A stretch of DNA of 64,000 nucleotides from Myxococcus hansupus. GTDB lineage: Bacteria; Myxococcota; Myxococcia; Myxococcales; Myxococcaceae. The translations under genes and the position numbers were made by a program. Below, in pieces: positions 16,701 to 25,554 of the stretch. The notes under the pieces were generated by a model. That model was not told where the DNA came from. It worked only from the letters and a program-made list of their open reading frames with translations, and ran no database searches. Position 1 is the stretch's first letter. Each line of letters opens with the position of its first letter. Location of the stretch: positions 4,980,501-5,044,500 of the forward strand of contig NZ_CP012109.1 in NCBI RefSeq assembly GCF_000280925.3, read 5' to 3'.

Positions 16701-18071
16701 CTAGAACGTCCAGCGCAGCTTCTTCAGCGCGGCCTTCGCATCGGCGTTGTCCGGGGCCAGCTTCGCCGCGTCCTCGAAGGCTCGCTTGGCGAGTTTCTTC
16801 GATCCCGCGTCCAACAGCACCTTTCCCAACGTCAGATGGTGCTCCACCCGGGTGTCGTCCAGCTCCACGGCACGTTGCGCCAACCCGCGGATCTCCGCGG
16901 CATCCTGCCCCAGCAACTGACCCAGGCGGGCGGCCCGCCAGGCGGCCTCGGCGTTCTGGTCGTCCAGCGAGCAGGCGAGCCGGTAGGCGGCCATCGCCCC
17001 CAGGCTGTCGCCGTGCTGCTCCAGGCCGAGCCCTCGCATCACCTCGGCGCCCGAACGTTGCGCGTCGTGGGCCCGCCGCGCCTTTACCAGGAGGGTGGCG
17101 ACTTCCCGGTTCTTCGGGTCAAGGCTCTGGAGCTGGTGGAAGTCGTGGTAGGCGCGTTCCCAATCTCCGCTCGCGATGGCGGCCTTGCCCCGCGCCAGCA
17201 GCTCCGCCAGCCGCCCCGTGCGGGCCAGGTAGGGATGACGTGCCAGCCGGGCCTGCCGCTCCGCGCGGCGAGCCTCGGACTCCACCGGATCGGCGGACGG
17301 CAAGGCCGGCGCTGGGACGCTGGCGGCGGGCGCGGGACGCGACACGGGCGATGACGACGGGCGCGACACGGGCGCCGGCGCGGCCACGTGATGGACGGGC
17401 GGCGGCTCCGGCGTCAGCAGGTGCTGCGTGGGCGCTGACGCGGCGGGAGGCGGCGCGGCGGGAGGCGGCGGCGCGGCGGCCTTCTCCGCCTGGGCCAGCG
17501 CGGGATGTCCCCGCAGGTAGGCTTCACGCTTGTCCGGCTGGAGGAGCACGTTGTGCGCGTCCGTGAGGCGCCGGAAGATGCGCTCCATGCGGGCGCGGAA
17601 GCTGCCCAGGTTCTTCCCGAAGTAGCGGTCCGGATGGAAGCGGCGCGAGGCGTTGTAATACGCCTGCTTCACCTCCGCCGCCGGAGCCCCCGGCTTCAGC
17701 CCCAGCACGGCGAAGTGGTCCATGCTGTCCAGCGAGCGCTCCAGCTCGATGATTTCCTTCTTCCGCTCCGGCTCGAGATCCACGTCCTCGGCCATCGCCG
17801 CGTCCAACGTGGGCGCGGGCGCGCCCCGGGGCACCACCCGAGCGGGGACGATGGCGCCCTTGGCGCGCAAGGACAGCAGCACGGCGATGGTGCGAGGCTC
17901 GCCCAGCCTGGAGCGCGCCAGGACCTGGTCGATGCGCTCCACGCGCCCGACGAGTTGCAACACCGCGCCCTCCTCCGCCGAAAGCTGGAGGCGCGCCGTG
18001 TCCAGTTGGGGAACCGTGGCGATGTGATCCGTCAGGGCCCCCAGCCCGACGATCGTGTTTGGCGCACTCAC
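16701..18071 (-). CDS. J-domain protein with C-terminal TPR repeats
   Basis: A 456-residue protein. Residues 1-105 resemble the winged-helix/DUF4388-type segment often found in myxobacterial TPR proteins. A J domain lies at about 115-185 with the HPD motif in RRFHPDRYFGKNLG. An Ala/Pro-rich linker spans about 195-275, and three or more TPR motifs follow to the C-terminus. The J domain should stimulate the DnaK encoded 18 bp downstream. The start is GTG at 18071. The operon order J/TPR, Hsp70, TPR makes a self-contained chaperone module. Confidence 0.82.
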   Translation of the reverse strand: MSAPNTIVGLGALTDHIATVPQLDTARLQLSAEEGAVLQLVGRVERIDQVLARSRLGEPRTIAVLLSLRAKGAIVPARVVPRGAPAPTLDAAMAEDVDLEPERKKEIIELERSLDSMDHFAVLGLKPGAPAAEVKQAYYNASRRFHPDRYFGKNLGSFRARMERIFRRLTDAHNVLLQPDKREAYLRGHPALAQAEKAAAPPPPAAPPPAASAPTQHLLTPEPPPVHHVAAPAPVSRPSSSPVSRPAPAASVPAPALPSADPVESEARRAERQARLARHPYLARTGRLAELLARGKAAIASGDWERAYHDFHQLQSLDPKNREVATLLVKARRAHDAQRSGAEVMRGLGLEQHGDSLGAMAAYRLACSLDDQNAEAAWRAARLGQLLGQDAAEIRGLAQRAVELDDTRVEHHLTLGKVLLDAGSKKLAKRAFEDAAKLAPDNADAKAALKKLRWTF

Positions 18072-18105
18072 AGTGACGGTCCGAGGAAAGACTTCCGGAG
18101 TTTCC

Positions 18106-18135
18106 AGCGTAGGGGTTCCGGACGCAGGGCGTCAA
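18106..18135 (-). promoter_or_regulatory. Sigma-70-type promoter for the J/DnaK/TPR operon
   Basis: The minus strand carries TTGACG (18130-18135), an 18-bp spacer and TACGCT (18106-18111). Transcription would start near 18099, 28 nt before the GTG at 18071. The -35 element is strong and the -10 is weak, as is common in GC-rich myxobacteria. Confidence 0.4.
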
Positions 18136-18167
18136 ACGTCCGTGAACCCATCGTGCGAGCAGAGATG

Positions 18168-18182
18168 GACGGCCAGGCCGTC
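18168..18182 (-). terminator. Hairpin overlapping the argD stop codon
   Basis: A GACGGCC-A-GGCCGTC inverted repeat whose first bases are part of the argD TGA. It has no T-run, so it may act as a weak terminator or 3'-end stabiliser ahead of the next operon's promoter. Confidence 0.35.
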
Positions 18183-19425
18183 AGTTGGCGGCGAGCACGC
18201 GCTCGAGGATGGACAGGCCCTCATCCAGCTCGCGCACCGTGACGATGAAGGGCGGCGCGAAGCGGAGGGTCCGATCGCCCGCGGCGTTCACGAGCAGGCC
18301 CTCCCCACGCAGTTGGGCGATGACGGGCGCGACGTCGCGGTCCAGCTCCACGCCCAGCAGCAGACCCTGGCCCCGTACGGCATGGATGCGGCCCGCGGGC
18401 AGGCGCGCCTGGAGCTCCCTCGCCCGGGCCTGGAAGTGCGCGCCCTTCTCCTGGACCTCGTCCAGGAGGCCGGGACGCCGGAGGATGCGCACCACCGCGT
18501 TGGCGGCGGCGGCGGCCACGGGGTTGCCTCCGAAGGTGGACCCGTGGGTGCCCGGCGTGAGACTCGCGCCCAGTGCCTCCTTGCAGAGCATGGCGCCAAT
18601 GGGCAGGCCGTTGCCCAGCGCCTTGGCCACGCTGATGCCGTCCGGAACGAAGCCGTCGTGCATGAAGCCAAACGGCTTGCCGGTGCGGCCCATGCCCGTC
18701 TGAACCTCGTCCACGAGGAGCAGCAGGCCCAGCTCGTCACACAGCGCGCGCAGGGCCTTGAGGAAGCCCGGAGGCGCCAGGCGCACCCCGCCCTCGCCCT
18801 GGATGGGCTCCACGAGGATGGCCGCGGTCGCCGGGCCCACCGCCTTGCGCACGGCCTCCACGTCCCCGTAGGGCACGTGGGTGAAGCCGGCGGGCAGCGG
18901 CTCGAAGCCCTTGTGGTACTTCGCCTGCCCGGTGGCGGTGACGGTGGCCAGGGTGCGGCCGTGGAAGCTGCTGTCGAAGGTGATGACCTCGAAGCGCTCC
19001 GGCGTGCCGCGGTCCTTCATCACCTTGCGCGTCAGCTTGAGCAGCGCCTCGTTCGCCTCCGCACCCGAGTTGCAGAAGAACACGCGCTCCAGGCCCGACC
19101 ACTCGGTGAGCTGCGCGGCCAGGTCGATCTGCGGCTGCGAATAGAACGCGTTGGAGACGTGCCACAGCGAGTCGAGCTGCGCCTTCGCGGCGGCCACCAC
19201 GTCCGGGTGACAGTGCCCCAGCGCGCACGTGGCGATGCCCCCAATCAAATCCAGGTACTCGCGGCCTTCCGTATCCCAGACACGAGTGCCCTGCCCCCGC
19301 GCCAGCACGAACGGCGGCTGCTTGTAGTTCTGCAGCAGGTGGCGCTTCGCCTTCTGGATGAGGGCGTCGGTGGCGGAATCGGACGATGCGGAGGGGGACA
19401 ACTCGGATTGCGACAAGGCAGTCAT
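18181..19425 (-). CDS. argD: Acetylornithine aminotransferase (class III, PLP)
   Basis: A 414-residue class III aminotransferase that converts N-acetylglutamate semialdehyde to N-acetylornithine in arginine synthesis; it may also act on succinyl-diaminopimelate. Seen in the sequence: CNSGAEANEALLKLTRK, SFHGRT, LVDEVQTGMGRTG, the PLP Lys near 268 in SVAKALGNGLP, and THGSTFGGNP. Ornithine and acetylornithine enzymes are hard to separate by eye; the length and motifs fit ArgD best. It lies 37 bp downstream of hslU, probably in the same operon. The start is ATG (MTALSQ), with only GAAGG directly before it. Confidence 0.85.
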   Translation of the reverse strand: MTALSQSELSPSASSDSATDALIQKAKRHLLQNYKQPPFVLARGQGTRVWDTEGREYLDLIGGIATCALGHCHPDVVAAAKAQLDSLWHVSNAFYSQPQIDLAAQLTEWSGLERVFFCNSGAEANEALLKLTRKVMKDRGTPERFEVITFDSSFHGRTLATVTATGQAKYHKGFEPLPAGFTHVPYGDVEAVRKAVGPATAAILVEPIQGEGGVRLAPPGFLKALRALCDELGLLLLVDEVQTGMGRTGKPFGFMHDGFVPDGISVAKALGNGLPIGAMLCKEALGASLTPGTHGSTFGGNPVAAAAANAVVRILRRPGLLDEVQEKGAHFQARARELQARLPAGRIHAVRGQGLLLGVELDRDVAPVIAQLRGEGLLVNAAGDRTLRFAPPFIVTVRELDEGLSILERVLAAN

Positions 19426-19462
19426 CCTTCGTGCGGTGCTGTGCCCCTCCGCATATAGCGCG

Positions 19463-20860
19463 CTACAGGATGTAGCGCGACAGGTCCTCGTCCTGGACGA
19501 TGGCGGCCAGGCGCTCACGCACGTAAGCGGCGTCCACCTGGAAATCCCGGGGTCCCATCTCACTGGCCGAGAAGGACACCTCGTCCAGCAGTCGCTCCAG
19601 GATGGTGTGCAGCCGCCGGGCGCCAATGTTCGCCGTGCGCTCGTTGGCCTGCTGGGCGATGCGCGCCAGCTCCGTCACCGCATCGTCCGTGAAGGACAGA
19701 CGCACACCTTCGGTGCCAAGCAGCGCCGTGTACTGTCGCAGGAGTGAATTCTTCGGCTCCCGGAGGATTCGCACCAGATCCTCACCGGTGAGGGGCTCCA
19801 GCTCCACGCGGATGGGGAAGCGGCCCTGGAGTTCGGGAATCAGGTCGCTGGGCTTGGAGACGTGGAAGGCGCCCGCGGCGATGAAGAGCATGTGGTCCGT
19901 CTTCACCACGCCGTACTTGGTGTTGACAGACGAGCCTTCCACGATGGGCAGGATGTCCCGCTGGACGCCCTCTCGGGACACGTCCGGGCCGCCGCCGCCC
20001 TTCCCGCCGCCATCGCGGCTGGCGATCTTGTCGATTTCGTCGATGAAGATGATGCCGTTCATCTCCGCGCGGATGACGGCCTCTCGCTGGACGCGGTCGG
20101 GGTCCACCAGCTTGGCGGCCTCTTCCTTGCGCAGAAGCTGGAGCGCCTCGGGCACGCGCACGCGGCGGCGGCGCGTCTTGTTCATGCCCGGCATGTTCTT
20201 GAAGAGGTCCTGGAGGTTGACGCCAATCTCCTCCATGCCCTGGCCGGAGAAGTTGCGCATGAACGTGGGCGAGGACTCCGCGGTCTCCACCTCGACCTCG
20301 ACGTCATCCAGCGTGCCGGCGCGGAGCTGAGCGCGGAACTTCTCGCGGGCGCTGTCGCTGGCGCGCTGGGCCGGCGGAGGCGGCGGCGGAGCGAAGCCAA
20401 ACGGCGGCGTCGCGGTGGACGTCTTCCCGCCGCCCTGCATCAGCTCCATGAGGCGGTCCTCGGCCTGCTCCTCGGCGCGAGGGCCGACCTTCTCGGTCTC
20501 CTCCTCGCGAACCAGCGCGATGGCGGCCTCGACGAGGTCGCGAATCATGGATTCGACATCGCGGCCGACGTAGCCGACCTCGGTGAACTTGGAGGCCTCC
20601 ACCTTGACGAAGGGGGCCTGGGCCAGCTTCGCCAGCCGGCGGGCGATCTCCGTCTTCCCCACGCCGGTGGGCCCAATCATGATGATGTTCTTGGGGTGGA
20701 TTTCGTCGCGCAGGTCATCGGTCACCTGCTGGCGGCGCCACCGGTTGCGCAGGGCGATGGCGACGGCGCGCTTGGCGGCGTTCTGCCCGACGATGTAACG
20801 GTCCAGCTCGCTGACGACCTCGCGAGGCGTGAAAGCGGACAACTTGCGCGATTCGGCCAC
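19463..20860 (-). CDS. hslU: ATP-dependent protease ATPase subunit HslU (ClpY)
   Basis: AAA+ unfoldase of the HslUV protease. It is 465 residues long. Walker [10 protein letters not shown] starts at residue 63 and Walker [12 protein letters not shown] follows the I-domain (about 110-235). A C-terminal sensor-2 region contains [15 protein letters not shown]. The C-terminus ends in DLSRYIL, the hydrophobic tail that inserts into HslV. The start is GTG, with AGGAG about 9 nt upstream. The hslV stop is 12 bp before it. Confidence 0.96.
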   Translation of the reverse strand: MAESRKLSAFTPREVVSELDRYIVGQNAAKRAVAIALRNRWRRQQVTDDLRDEIHPKNIIMIGPTGVGKTEIARRLAKLAQAPFVKVEASKFTEVGYVGRDVESMIRDLVEAAIALVREEETEKVGPRAEEQAEDRLMELMQGGGKTSTATPPFGFAPPPPPPAQRASDSAREKFRAQLRAGTLDDVEVEVETAESSPTFMRNFSGQGMEEIGVNLQDLFKNMPGMNKTRRRRVRVPEALQLLRKEEAAKLVDPDRVQREAVIRAEMNGIIFIDEIDKIASRDGGGKGGGGPDVSREGVQRDILPIVEGSSVNTKYGVVKTDHMLFIAAGAFHVSKPSDLIPELQGRFPIRVELEPLTGEDLVRILREPKNSLLRQYTALLGTEGVRLSFTDDAVTELARIAQQANERTANIGARRLHTILERLLDEVSFSASEMGPRDFQVDAAYVRERLAAIVQDEDLSRYIL

Positions 20861-20872
20861 GGGGTGTGTCTC

Positions 20873-21400
20873 CTAGAGCTCTTCGATGGAGATGTTGGCG
20901 TTGGTGTAGATGTCGATTTCACCCGCGATGGTGAGCGCCTGGTGGACCACGTCGCGAGCGGAGAGCTGGGTGTGCGCCATGAGGGCGCGCGCGGCGGCGA
21001 AGGCGTAGGGGCCACCGCTGCCCACGGCGGCGATGCCGTAGTCGGGCTCGATGACGTCGCCGGCGCCGGAGAGGATGAAGGTCTTCTCCTTGTCCGCGAC
21101 GATGAGGAGCGCCTCCAGCCTGCGGAGGAAGCGGTCGGTGCGCCAGTCCTTGCCCAGCTCCACGCAGGCGCGGGCCATGTTCTTCTGGTGCTCCTTGAGC
21201 TTGGCCTCGAAGCGCTCGAAGAGGGTGAAGGCGTCCGCGGTGCTGCCCGCGAACCCCGCGAGCACCTGGCCCTCACCCAACCGGCGAACCTTCTTCGCCG
21301 TGTTCTTCATCACGGTCTTTTCGAGGGAGACCTGGCCGTCGCTGGCGATGGCGACCTTGCCGTCGCGCCGCACACAGAGAATGGTGGTGCCGTGGAACAT
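20873..21400 (-). CDS. hslV: ATP-dependent protease peptidase subunit HslV (ClpQ)
   Basis: A 175-residue N-terminal-threonine peptidase that forms the HslV double hexamer. The sequence [15 protein letters not shown] shows a four-residue propeptide before the catalytic Thr5. Lys37 of [24 protein letters not shown] and SGGPYA are conserved. The start codon directly abuts a perfect 10-bp hairpin that masks the likely ribosome-binding bases (see the separate entry). It is followed by hslU. Confidence 0.96.
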   Translation of the reverse strand: MFHGTTILCVRRDGKVAIASDGQVSLEKTVMKNTAKKVRRLGEGQVLAGFAGSTADAFTLFERFEAKLKEHQKNMARACVELGKDWRTDRFLRRLEALLIVADKEKTFILSGAGDVIEPDYGIAAVGSGGPYAFAAARALMAHTQLSARDVVHQALTIAGEIDIYTNANISIEEL

Positions 21401-21430
21401 AGGACCCCGGGTTTAACAAGCCGGGGTCCT
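21401..21430 (-). promoter_or_regulatory. Hairpin covering the hslV ribosome-binding site
   Basis: AGGACCCCGG / CCGGGGTCCT, a perfect 10-bp stem with a 10-nt loop. In the transcript the 3' arm ends at the base before the hslV ATG, so the only G-rich bases near the start are paired. It could be a translational switch, a stem that needs coupling or a helicase, or the remains of a terminator from the genes upstream. It has no U-tract. Confidence 0.55.
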
Positions 21431-21500
21431 CGTTTCCAAGGAACAGTGACTGCTTGTCTGCTCCCGTACCGTTTCGTGCACGACGGGGTGCAGCACGACG

Positions 21501-21803
21501 TCATCCGTCATGCCCCTGGCGCGGCTCCCGGCGCCTCAGCAGTGCCGGCAGCGACCACTGCACGACGCCGTGCACGATGACCAGTCCCGCGAGAAGCGGG
21601 AGGAAGCGGTCCAGGGATAGCGCCGTTCGAATCGCGCAGAACAGGAGGTAGCCAATCAGGGCGACCACCGGCACGCCCGAGGCCATCCGTGGCTGATGTC
21701 TCGTGCGCCAGAACAGGACGACGGTGGACACGTCACAGAGAAGGCCCAGTCCCAGAAAGCCCCAGGCCAGCACGTTGGCGATGAAGGTGAACCAAGCGGC
21801 CAC
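21501..21803 (-). CDS. Small membrane protein of unknown function
   Basis: About 100 residues with three hydrophobic stretches (FTFIANVLAWGFLGLGLLC, VPVVALIGYLLFCAI and LPLLAGLVIVHGVV in outline). I chose the GTG at 21803, which follows GGAGG closely; a TTG at 21821 is possible. It lies between the DUF4265 gene and hslV. No family is recognised. Together with the DUF4265 gene it interrupts the usual xerC-hslV-hslU order. Confidence 0.55.
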   Translation of the reverse strand: MAAWFTFIANVLAWGFLGLGLLCDVSTVVLFWRTRHQPRMASGVPVVALIGYLLFCAIRTALSLDRFLPLLAGLVIVHGVVQWSLPALLRRREPRQGHDG

Positions 21804-21823
21804 GCCCCCTCCGTCTCCCAAGA

Positions 21824-22285
21824 TTACTGACGAAGAATCGGCTCTTCGTAGTCGATGTTATCGCGTCCCTTCTCGGCCTGGAGGTAAGCCTGGACATCGC
21901 TGAGGCTGACTGACGCGGGAATACTCACCGCAAGCAGTCGATATCGGGGGGCGGACTCCGTAGAGCATCCCAATCCCACGAGGAATTCTCGGACTCTTTG
22001 CATACAATCAAGCTCGAAGAAGTAGACCCTGACGAGGGAGTACTCCGAGCGTTGCAACACTGACTCAAACCAATGACACCCGTCTTCCAATCGCGTCGAG
22101 ACGACATCACCCAGCGTCGCCTCACGTGCAAAGAACGGCGTGTTATCAATGGTCACGCCGGGACTCGCAGGATCCACAATCGCCCATACTGACTCGACAG
22201 ATGCAGGAGGATAGTCGTCCTCATCTGGGTACAACTGAAAGAACACTTTCAGCAAAGAGTCGTCGTCTATCATCAGCCAACCCAT
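21824..22285 (-). CDS. DUF4265 domain protein, low-GC
   Basis: A 153-residue acidic soluble protein of the DUF4265 family (ESVWAIVDPASPGVTIDNTPFF, in outline, then LGDVVSTRLEDG and SLVRVYF). The function is unknown. Base composition is near 50% G+C, with many A/T third positions, against about 70% for neighbouring genes; this signals recent transfer. It starts 4 nt after the xerC stop codon. A second in-frame ATG lies at 22273. DUF4265 genes are often scattered in myxobacterial genomes in small accessory clusters, but a toxin-immunity role is only a guess. Confidence 0.65.
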   Translation of the reverse strand: MGWLMIDDDSLLKVFFQLYPDEDDYPPASVESVWAIVDPASPGVTIDNTPFFAREATLGDVVSTRLEDGCHWFESVLQRSEYSLVRVYFFELDCMQRVREFLVGLGCSTESAPRYRLLAVSIPASVSLSDVQAYLQAEKGRDNIDYEEPILRQ

Positions 22286-22289
22286 CCCA

Positions 22290-23192
22290 TCACGCCCGCG
22301 GATGCGCGGAGTCGTAGACCTGCTGGAGCTGTTCCCACGTCACCTGCGTATACCGCTGCGTGGTGGACAGGCTCGAGTGGCCCAGCAGCTCCTGGATGCT
22401 GCGGATGTCCGCGCCGCCGCCCAGCAGGTGCGTGGCGAAGGAGTGACGCATGGCGTGCGGGCTCACCTTCCGCGTCAGCGCGCACTTGAGCACGTACGTG
22501 TCCAGGTGCCGCGCGATGCTTCGCGGCGTCAGGCGCCCACCCCGGAAGTTGAGGAACATCGCCTCGGGCGCTTGGTCCTTGCGAATCACAGCCAGCAGCT
22601 CCCCGCGCCGCGCCAGATATGCCTCCAGCGCGCGGATGGACTGCGCATTCACCGGCACGAGCCGCTCCTTGCTGCCCTTGCCCATCACCCGGACGATGCG
22701 CCCGCTCCGGTCGATGTCCAACGTGTCCAACCCGCACAGCTCGCTGATACGCAGACCGCCGCCGTAGAGCAGCTCCAGGATCGCCCTGTCCCGCAGCCCG
22801 AGCACCGTCTTCAGGTCGGGCATGTCCAGGATGGCGAAGACCTCCTCCACCGGCAGCACCTTGGGCAGCGCCTTGGGCAACTTCGGGCTCTTCACCAGCT
22901 TCGCCGGGCTCGCGGGCAGCAGCTTCTGCCGCACGAGGTACTTGTAGAAGGACTTGATGCTGGCCAGCCGCCGCGCCCTGCTCGCGGGCTCGTGGTCCGT
23001 GCTCAACGTGCCCAGGTAGCCGCGAATCGCCGCGTGCGTCCCGGCCAGGAGCGACAGCTTCATTCGCTCCACCAGGTACCGCTCGAAGTCGACGAGGTCG
23101 ATGAGGTAGTTGCGCACCGTGTGCGGGGACGAGCCCTTCTCGTCCTCCAGGTGGGAGCGGAACTTCTCCAGCAGCGGCGACAGGCTCGTCAT
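22290..23192 (-). CDS. xerC: Tyrosine recombinase XerC
   Basis: A 300-residue site-specific recombinase that resolves chromosome dimers at dif with XerD and FtsK. All catalytic residues are visible: R148 (GGGLRISEL), K172 (GKGSKERLVP), H246 and R249 (HAMRHSFATHLL), H272 (LGHSSLSTTQ) and Y281 (QRYTQV). The N-terminal SAM-like core-binding domain spans 1-105. It heads the gene run leading to hslV/hslU, as in the Bacillus codV-clpQY arrangement, so it is a housekeeping gene and not an integrase. Confidence 0.93.
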   Translation of the reverse strand: MTSLSPLLEKFRSHLEDEKGSSPHTVRNYLIDLVDFERYLVERMKLSLLAGTHAAIRGYLGTLSTDHEPASRARRLASIKSFYKYLVRQKLLPASPAKLVKSPKLPKALPKVLPVEEVFAILDMPDLKTVLGLRDRAILELLYGGGLRISELCGLDTLDIDRSGRIVRVMGKGSKERLVPVNAQSIRALEAYLARRGELLAVIRKDQAPEAMFLNFRGGRLTPRSIARHLDTYVLKCALTRKVSPHAMRHSFATHLLGGGADIRSIQELLGHSSLSTTQRYTQVTWEQLQQVYDSAHPRA

Positions 23193-23241
23193 GGAGACGA
23201 GCCTACGGGCCGGAGATTTCCTGGCAAGATTCGCGGTGGCC

Positions 23242-25494
23242 CTACGGCGCCTTGGCGGGCACCGCGGCGGGTACGATGACCGCCGGAACCTGCTCGGCCT
23301 TCGACGGGAGCACCGCCAGGCAAGTGTCCTGAGACAGCCAGCCCGCGTGGCAGAACCACGTCAGGAGCGGAATCCGGACCTGCCAGAGCAGTACGAAAAT
23401 CACCGCCAGCGTGACGGCGAGCTTCGTCCAGCCCGACGCTTCTTCCGACTCGTCGTCGTCCTGCTGGCGGGCCAGCGCCGAGCGCACCATGTCCAGCCGG
23501 TCCACGCGCGCGTGCGACGGCAGCTTCGGGCGCCGCGTCACCAGCGAGGACAGCTCCTTCGTCAGCATCAGCCGGTCGTTCAACGCCCAGCCAGAGCCCT
23601 CCAGCAGCAACGCCAGGTTGCGCCGGCGCAGCTTCAACCAACCCAGCAGACCCGCGGGCGCCATCACCACGATGGCGATCAACGTCGCCGCGGAGATGAG
23701 GTCCACCAGCGTCAGCGACTTCACCTGCGACATGATGAACGCGAAGGACGAACCCAGGGCCGCCGCGGCGACACCACCGGCCGCCACGATTCCCGCGAGC
23801 CCCGCCCCGCCGCCACCTGACGCCGCCGGAGCAGCAGCAGCGGGCGGCGGCGCCACCTGGGGCGCATTCGCGGCGTTCGTGTAGCCCGTCTCCAGCGTCG
23901 TATCGAAGGTCTTCTCCCCCGCCGACGCCAACCCCTCCACCTTCTTGGTGATGAAGTCGCCAATGCGCGCGAAGGGCATGGTCATCGCCTCCCACAGCGA
24001 CACGGGCTGGCGGACCACGTGCGTCACCGTGGCATCACTTTCGACACCATCCACGTCGTAGAACACGCCCCGCTTGCCCACCGTGAGGTCCGTGCTCCGC
24101 CCGCTCGTCACCGGCACCGCCACTTCGTAGCCCGGCGTCCCGTCCTTCGGCGCCACCTGGACGTAGAGGATGCACGTCGTCCCGGTCGCCGTCAGCGTGG
24201 AGTGCGCGGCCCGGTTCGTCACCAGCACCGACAGCGTGTACTTGCGCCCGCCCAGGATGAGCGTGCCCTTCTCCACCAGCGCCAGGCGCTTGGGCATGTA
24301 GAGGCTGGGCATGCTGATGAAGTTGTTGGCGAACAGCAGCAACCAGCGCTGGTAGAGCACCAGTCGCTCCAGTTCAACAATGGCATCCAGCGTGGGCTTG
24401 AGCGCGAGGTCCGCCGCGCTCGCCGCGTCGATGGCGTCCAGGTCCGCGTCAGACACGTTGGGGAACGTGTCCATCAGCTTGCGCACCGGGTTCGCGTCAT
24501 GCTGCGTCTGCCACGCCAGCACGCCATCCGCCTTCGCGAGCAGCTCACGCCACGCCGAGTCCGTCAGCCGCTGCGTATCCCCCGTCATCGGCGTGGCGAC
24601 GTCCTTCCGGAACGCCTCCAGCCGCTCGTACGCGGGGCCCCGCAGCAGGCGGGACCACTCCAACGCACCCGAGGCCTCCGGCGGCGCGATGGGCAAATCC
24701 CCCGCCGCCTTCCCCAGCGCCGCCACGTCTCCCAGCGCGCCTTCCACCCGCTCCGCGCGCAGGCGCAGGCTGGCCGCCGCCTCGGGCTGCGCGGCCACCA
24801 GCCGGCACTGCACGAAGTACGCGTCCAGCAGCGGCGCCACCTCGCGCACGCGCTTCGCCGTCTCCAGGCTGACGTCGCCCCAGACGAAGGCCGCGCCCTG
24901 CTTCTCCCGGTGCGCCAGCAGCGCCGCGCGCTCCTCGCGGAAGCGCTTCACCAGCGTCGAATCCACGCCCGCCTTGCCCGCCCGGTTCGTCAGCGCGGGG
25001 AAGGCGGCCATCAGCTCCTTCGCCAGGGGCCGCAACGGCTCCGGGAGGTGCTCGGGCGCGACGATACCATCGCCGTTCTGCCCGGACTCCCGCAGGGCCT
25101 TCTCACTGTCGCGGACCTGCTTCAGCGAAATCCGCCCCGCGTCGTCGGCCTTCAGCGTCCGGAGAATCCGGTCCGCCGCGTCGCGCAGGGGCTTCGCCTC
25201 GTCGCTGAGCGCGCCCAGCTCCAACACGTCGCTGGAGGCATCCGCGCCGCTGCGGTCCTTGAGCTGACGTGCGGCCCAGTCCACCGCGCCGCGGACCTCG
25301 GCCACGCGGATGCGGCCGTTGCGGTCCGCGTCCATCAGCGTCAGCAGCCGAGGGTCACAACTGAGGCCCTCGAGCGGACACGCCGTGGCAATCCACTGCG
25401 TTTCGGGAATGCGGACCGCCTCCACGAGCACGTCGAAGGAGGGAATGTCCACCTGGAGCGAGCCGCCGTAGCGGCGATAGATGAGCGAAGCCAT
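23242..25494 (-). CDS. Large EF-hand-containing membrane protein of unknown function
   Basis: About 750 residues. A canonical EF-hand loop, DADRNGRIRVAE, lies near residue 60, and a second degenerate one (GQNGDGIVAPE) lies near 145. A long helical region follows to about residue 360, then a beta-rich segment (about 400-490). A Pro/Ala/Gly-rich hinge lies near 535-560, and four or so hydrophobic segments follow in the last 200 residues. The protein is thus a soluble calcium-binding-like N-terminal part anchored at its C-terminus. I chose the ATG giving MASLIYRRYGG; an upstream GTG at 25515 is possible. No relative of known function is recognised. Confidence 0.7.
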   Translation of the reverse strand: MASLIYRRYGGSLQVDIPSFDVLVEAVRIPETQWIATACPLEGLSCDPRLLTLMDADRNGRIRVAEVRGAVDWAARQLKDRSGADASSDVLELGALSDEAKPLRDAADRILRTLKADDAGRISLKQVRDSEKALRESGQNGDGIVAPEHLPEPLRPLAKELMAAFPALTNRAGKAGVDSTLVKRFREERAALLAHREKQGAAFVWGDVSLETAKRVREVAPLLDAYFVQCRLVAAQPEAAASLRLRAERVEGALGDVAALGKAAGDLPIAPPEASGALEWSRLLRGPAYERLEAFRKDVATPMTGDTQRLTDSAWRELLAKADGVLAWQTQHDANPVRKLMDTFPNVSDADLDAIDAASAADLALKPTLDAIVELERLVLYQRWLLLFANNFISMPSLYMPKRLALVEKGTLILGGRKYTLSVLVTNRAAHSTLTATGTTCILYVQVAPKDGTPGYEVAVPVTSGRSTDLTVGKRGVFYDVDGVESDATVTHVVRQPVSLWEAMTMPFARIGDFITKKVEGLASAGEKTFDTTLETGYTNAANAPQVAPPPAAAAPAASGGGGAGLAGIVAAGGVAAAALGSSFAFIMSQVKSLTLVDLISAATLIAIVVMAPAGLLGWLKLRRRNLALLLEGSGWALNDRLMLTKELSSLVTRRPKLPSHARVDRLDMVRSALARQQDDDESEEASGWTKLAVTLAVIFVLLWQVRIPLLTWFCHAGWLSQDTCLAVLPSKAEQVPAVIVPAAVPAKAP

Positions 25495-25554
25495 ACGGGC
25501 GGCGGAAGTAAGCACACCGCCCAGCGAATCGCACGATCCCCAACAATCTAAAAA

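Noticed and set aside
22290-23192. Tyrosine recombinase as a sign of a prophage or integrative element
   Set aside because: The catalytic residues, length and hslV/hslU context fit housekeeping XerC. No tRNA, att repeats or phage genes are near, although two small foreign-looking genes follow it.
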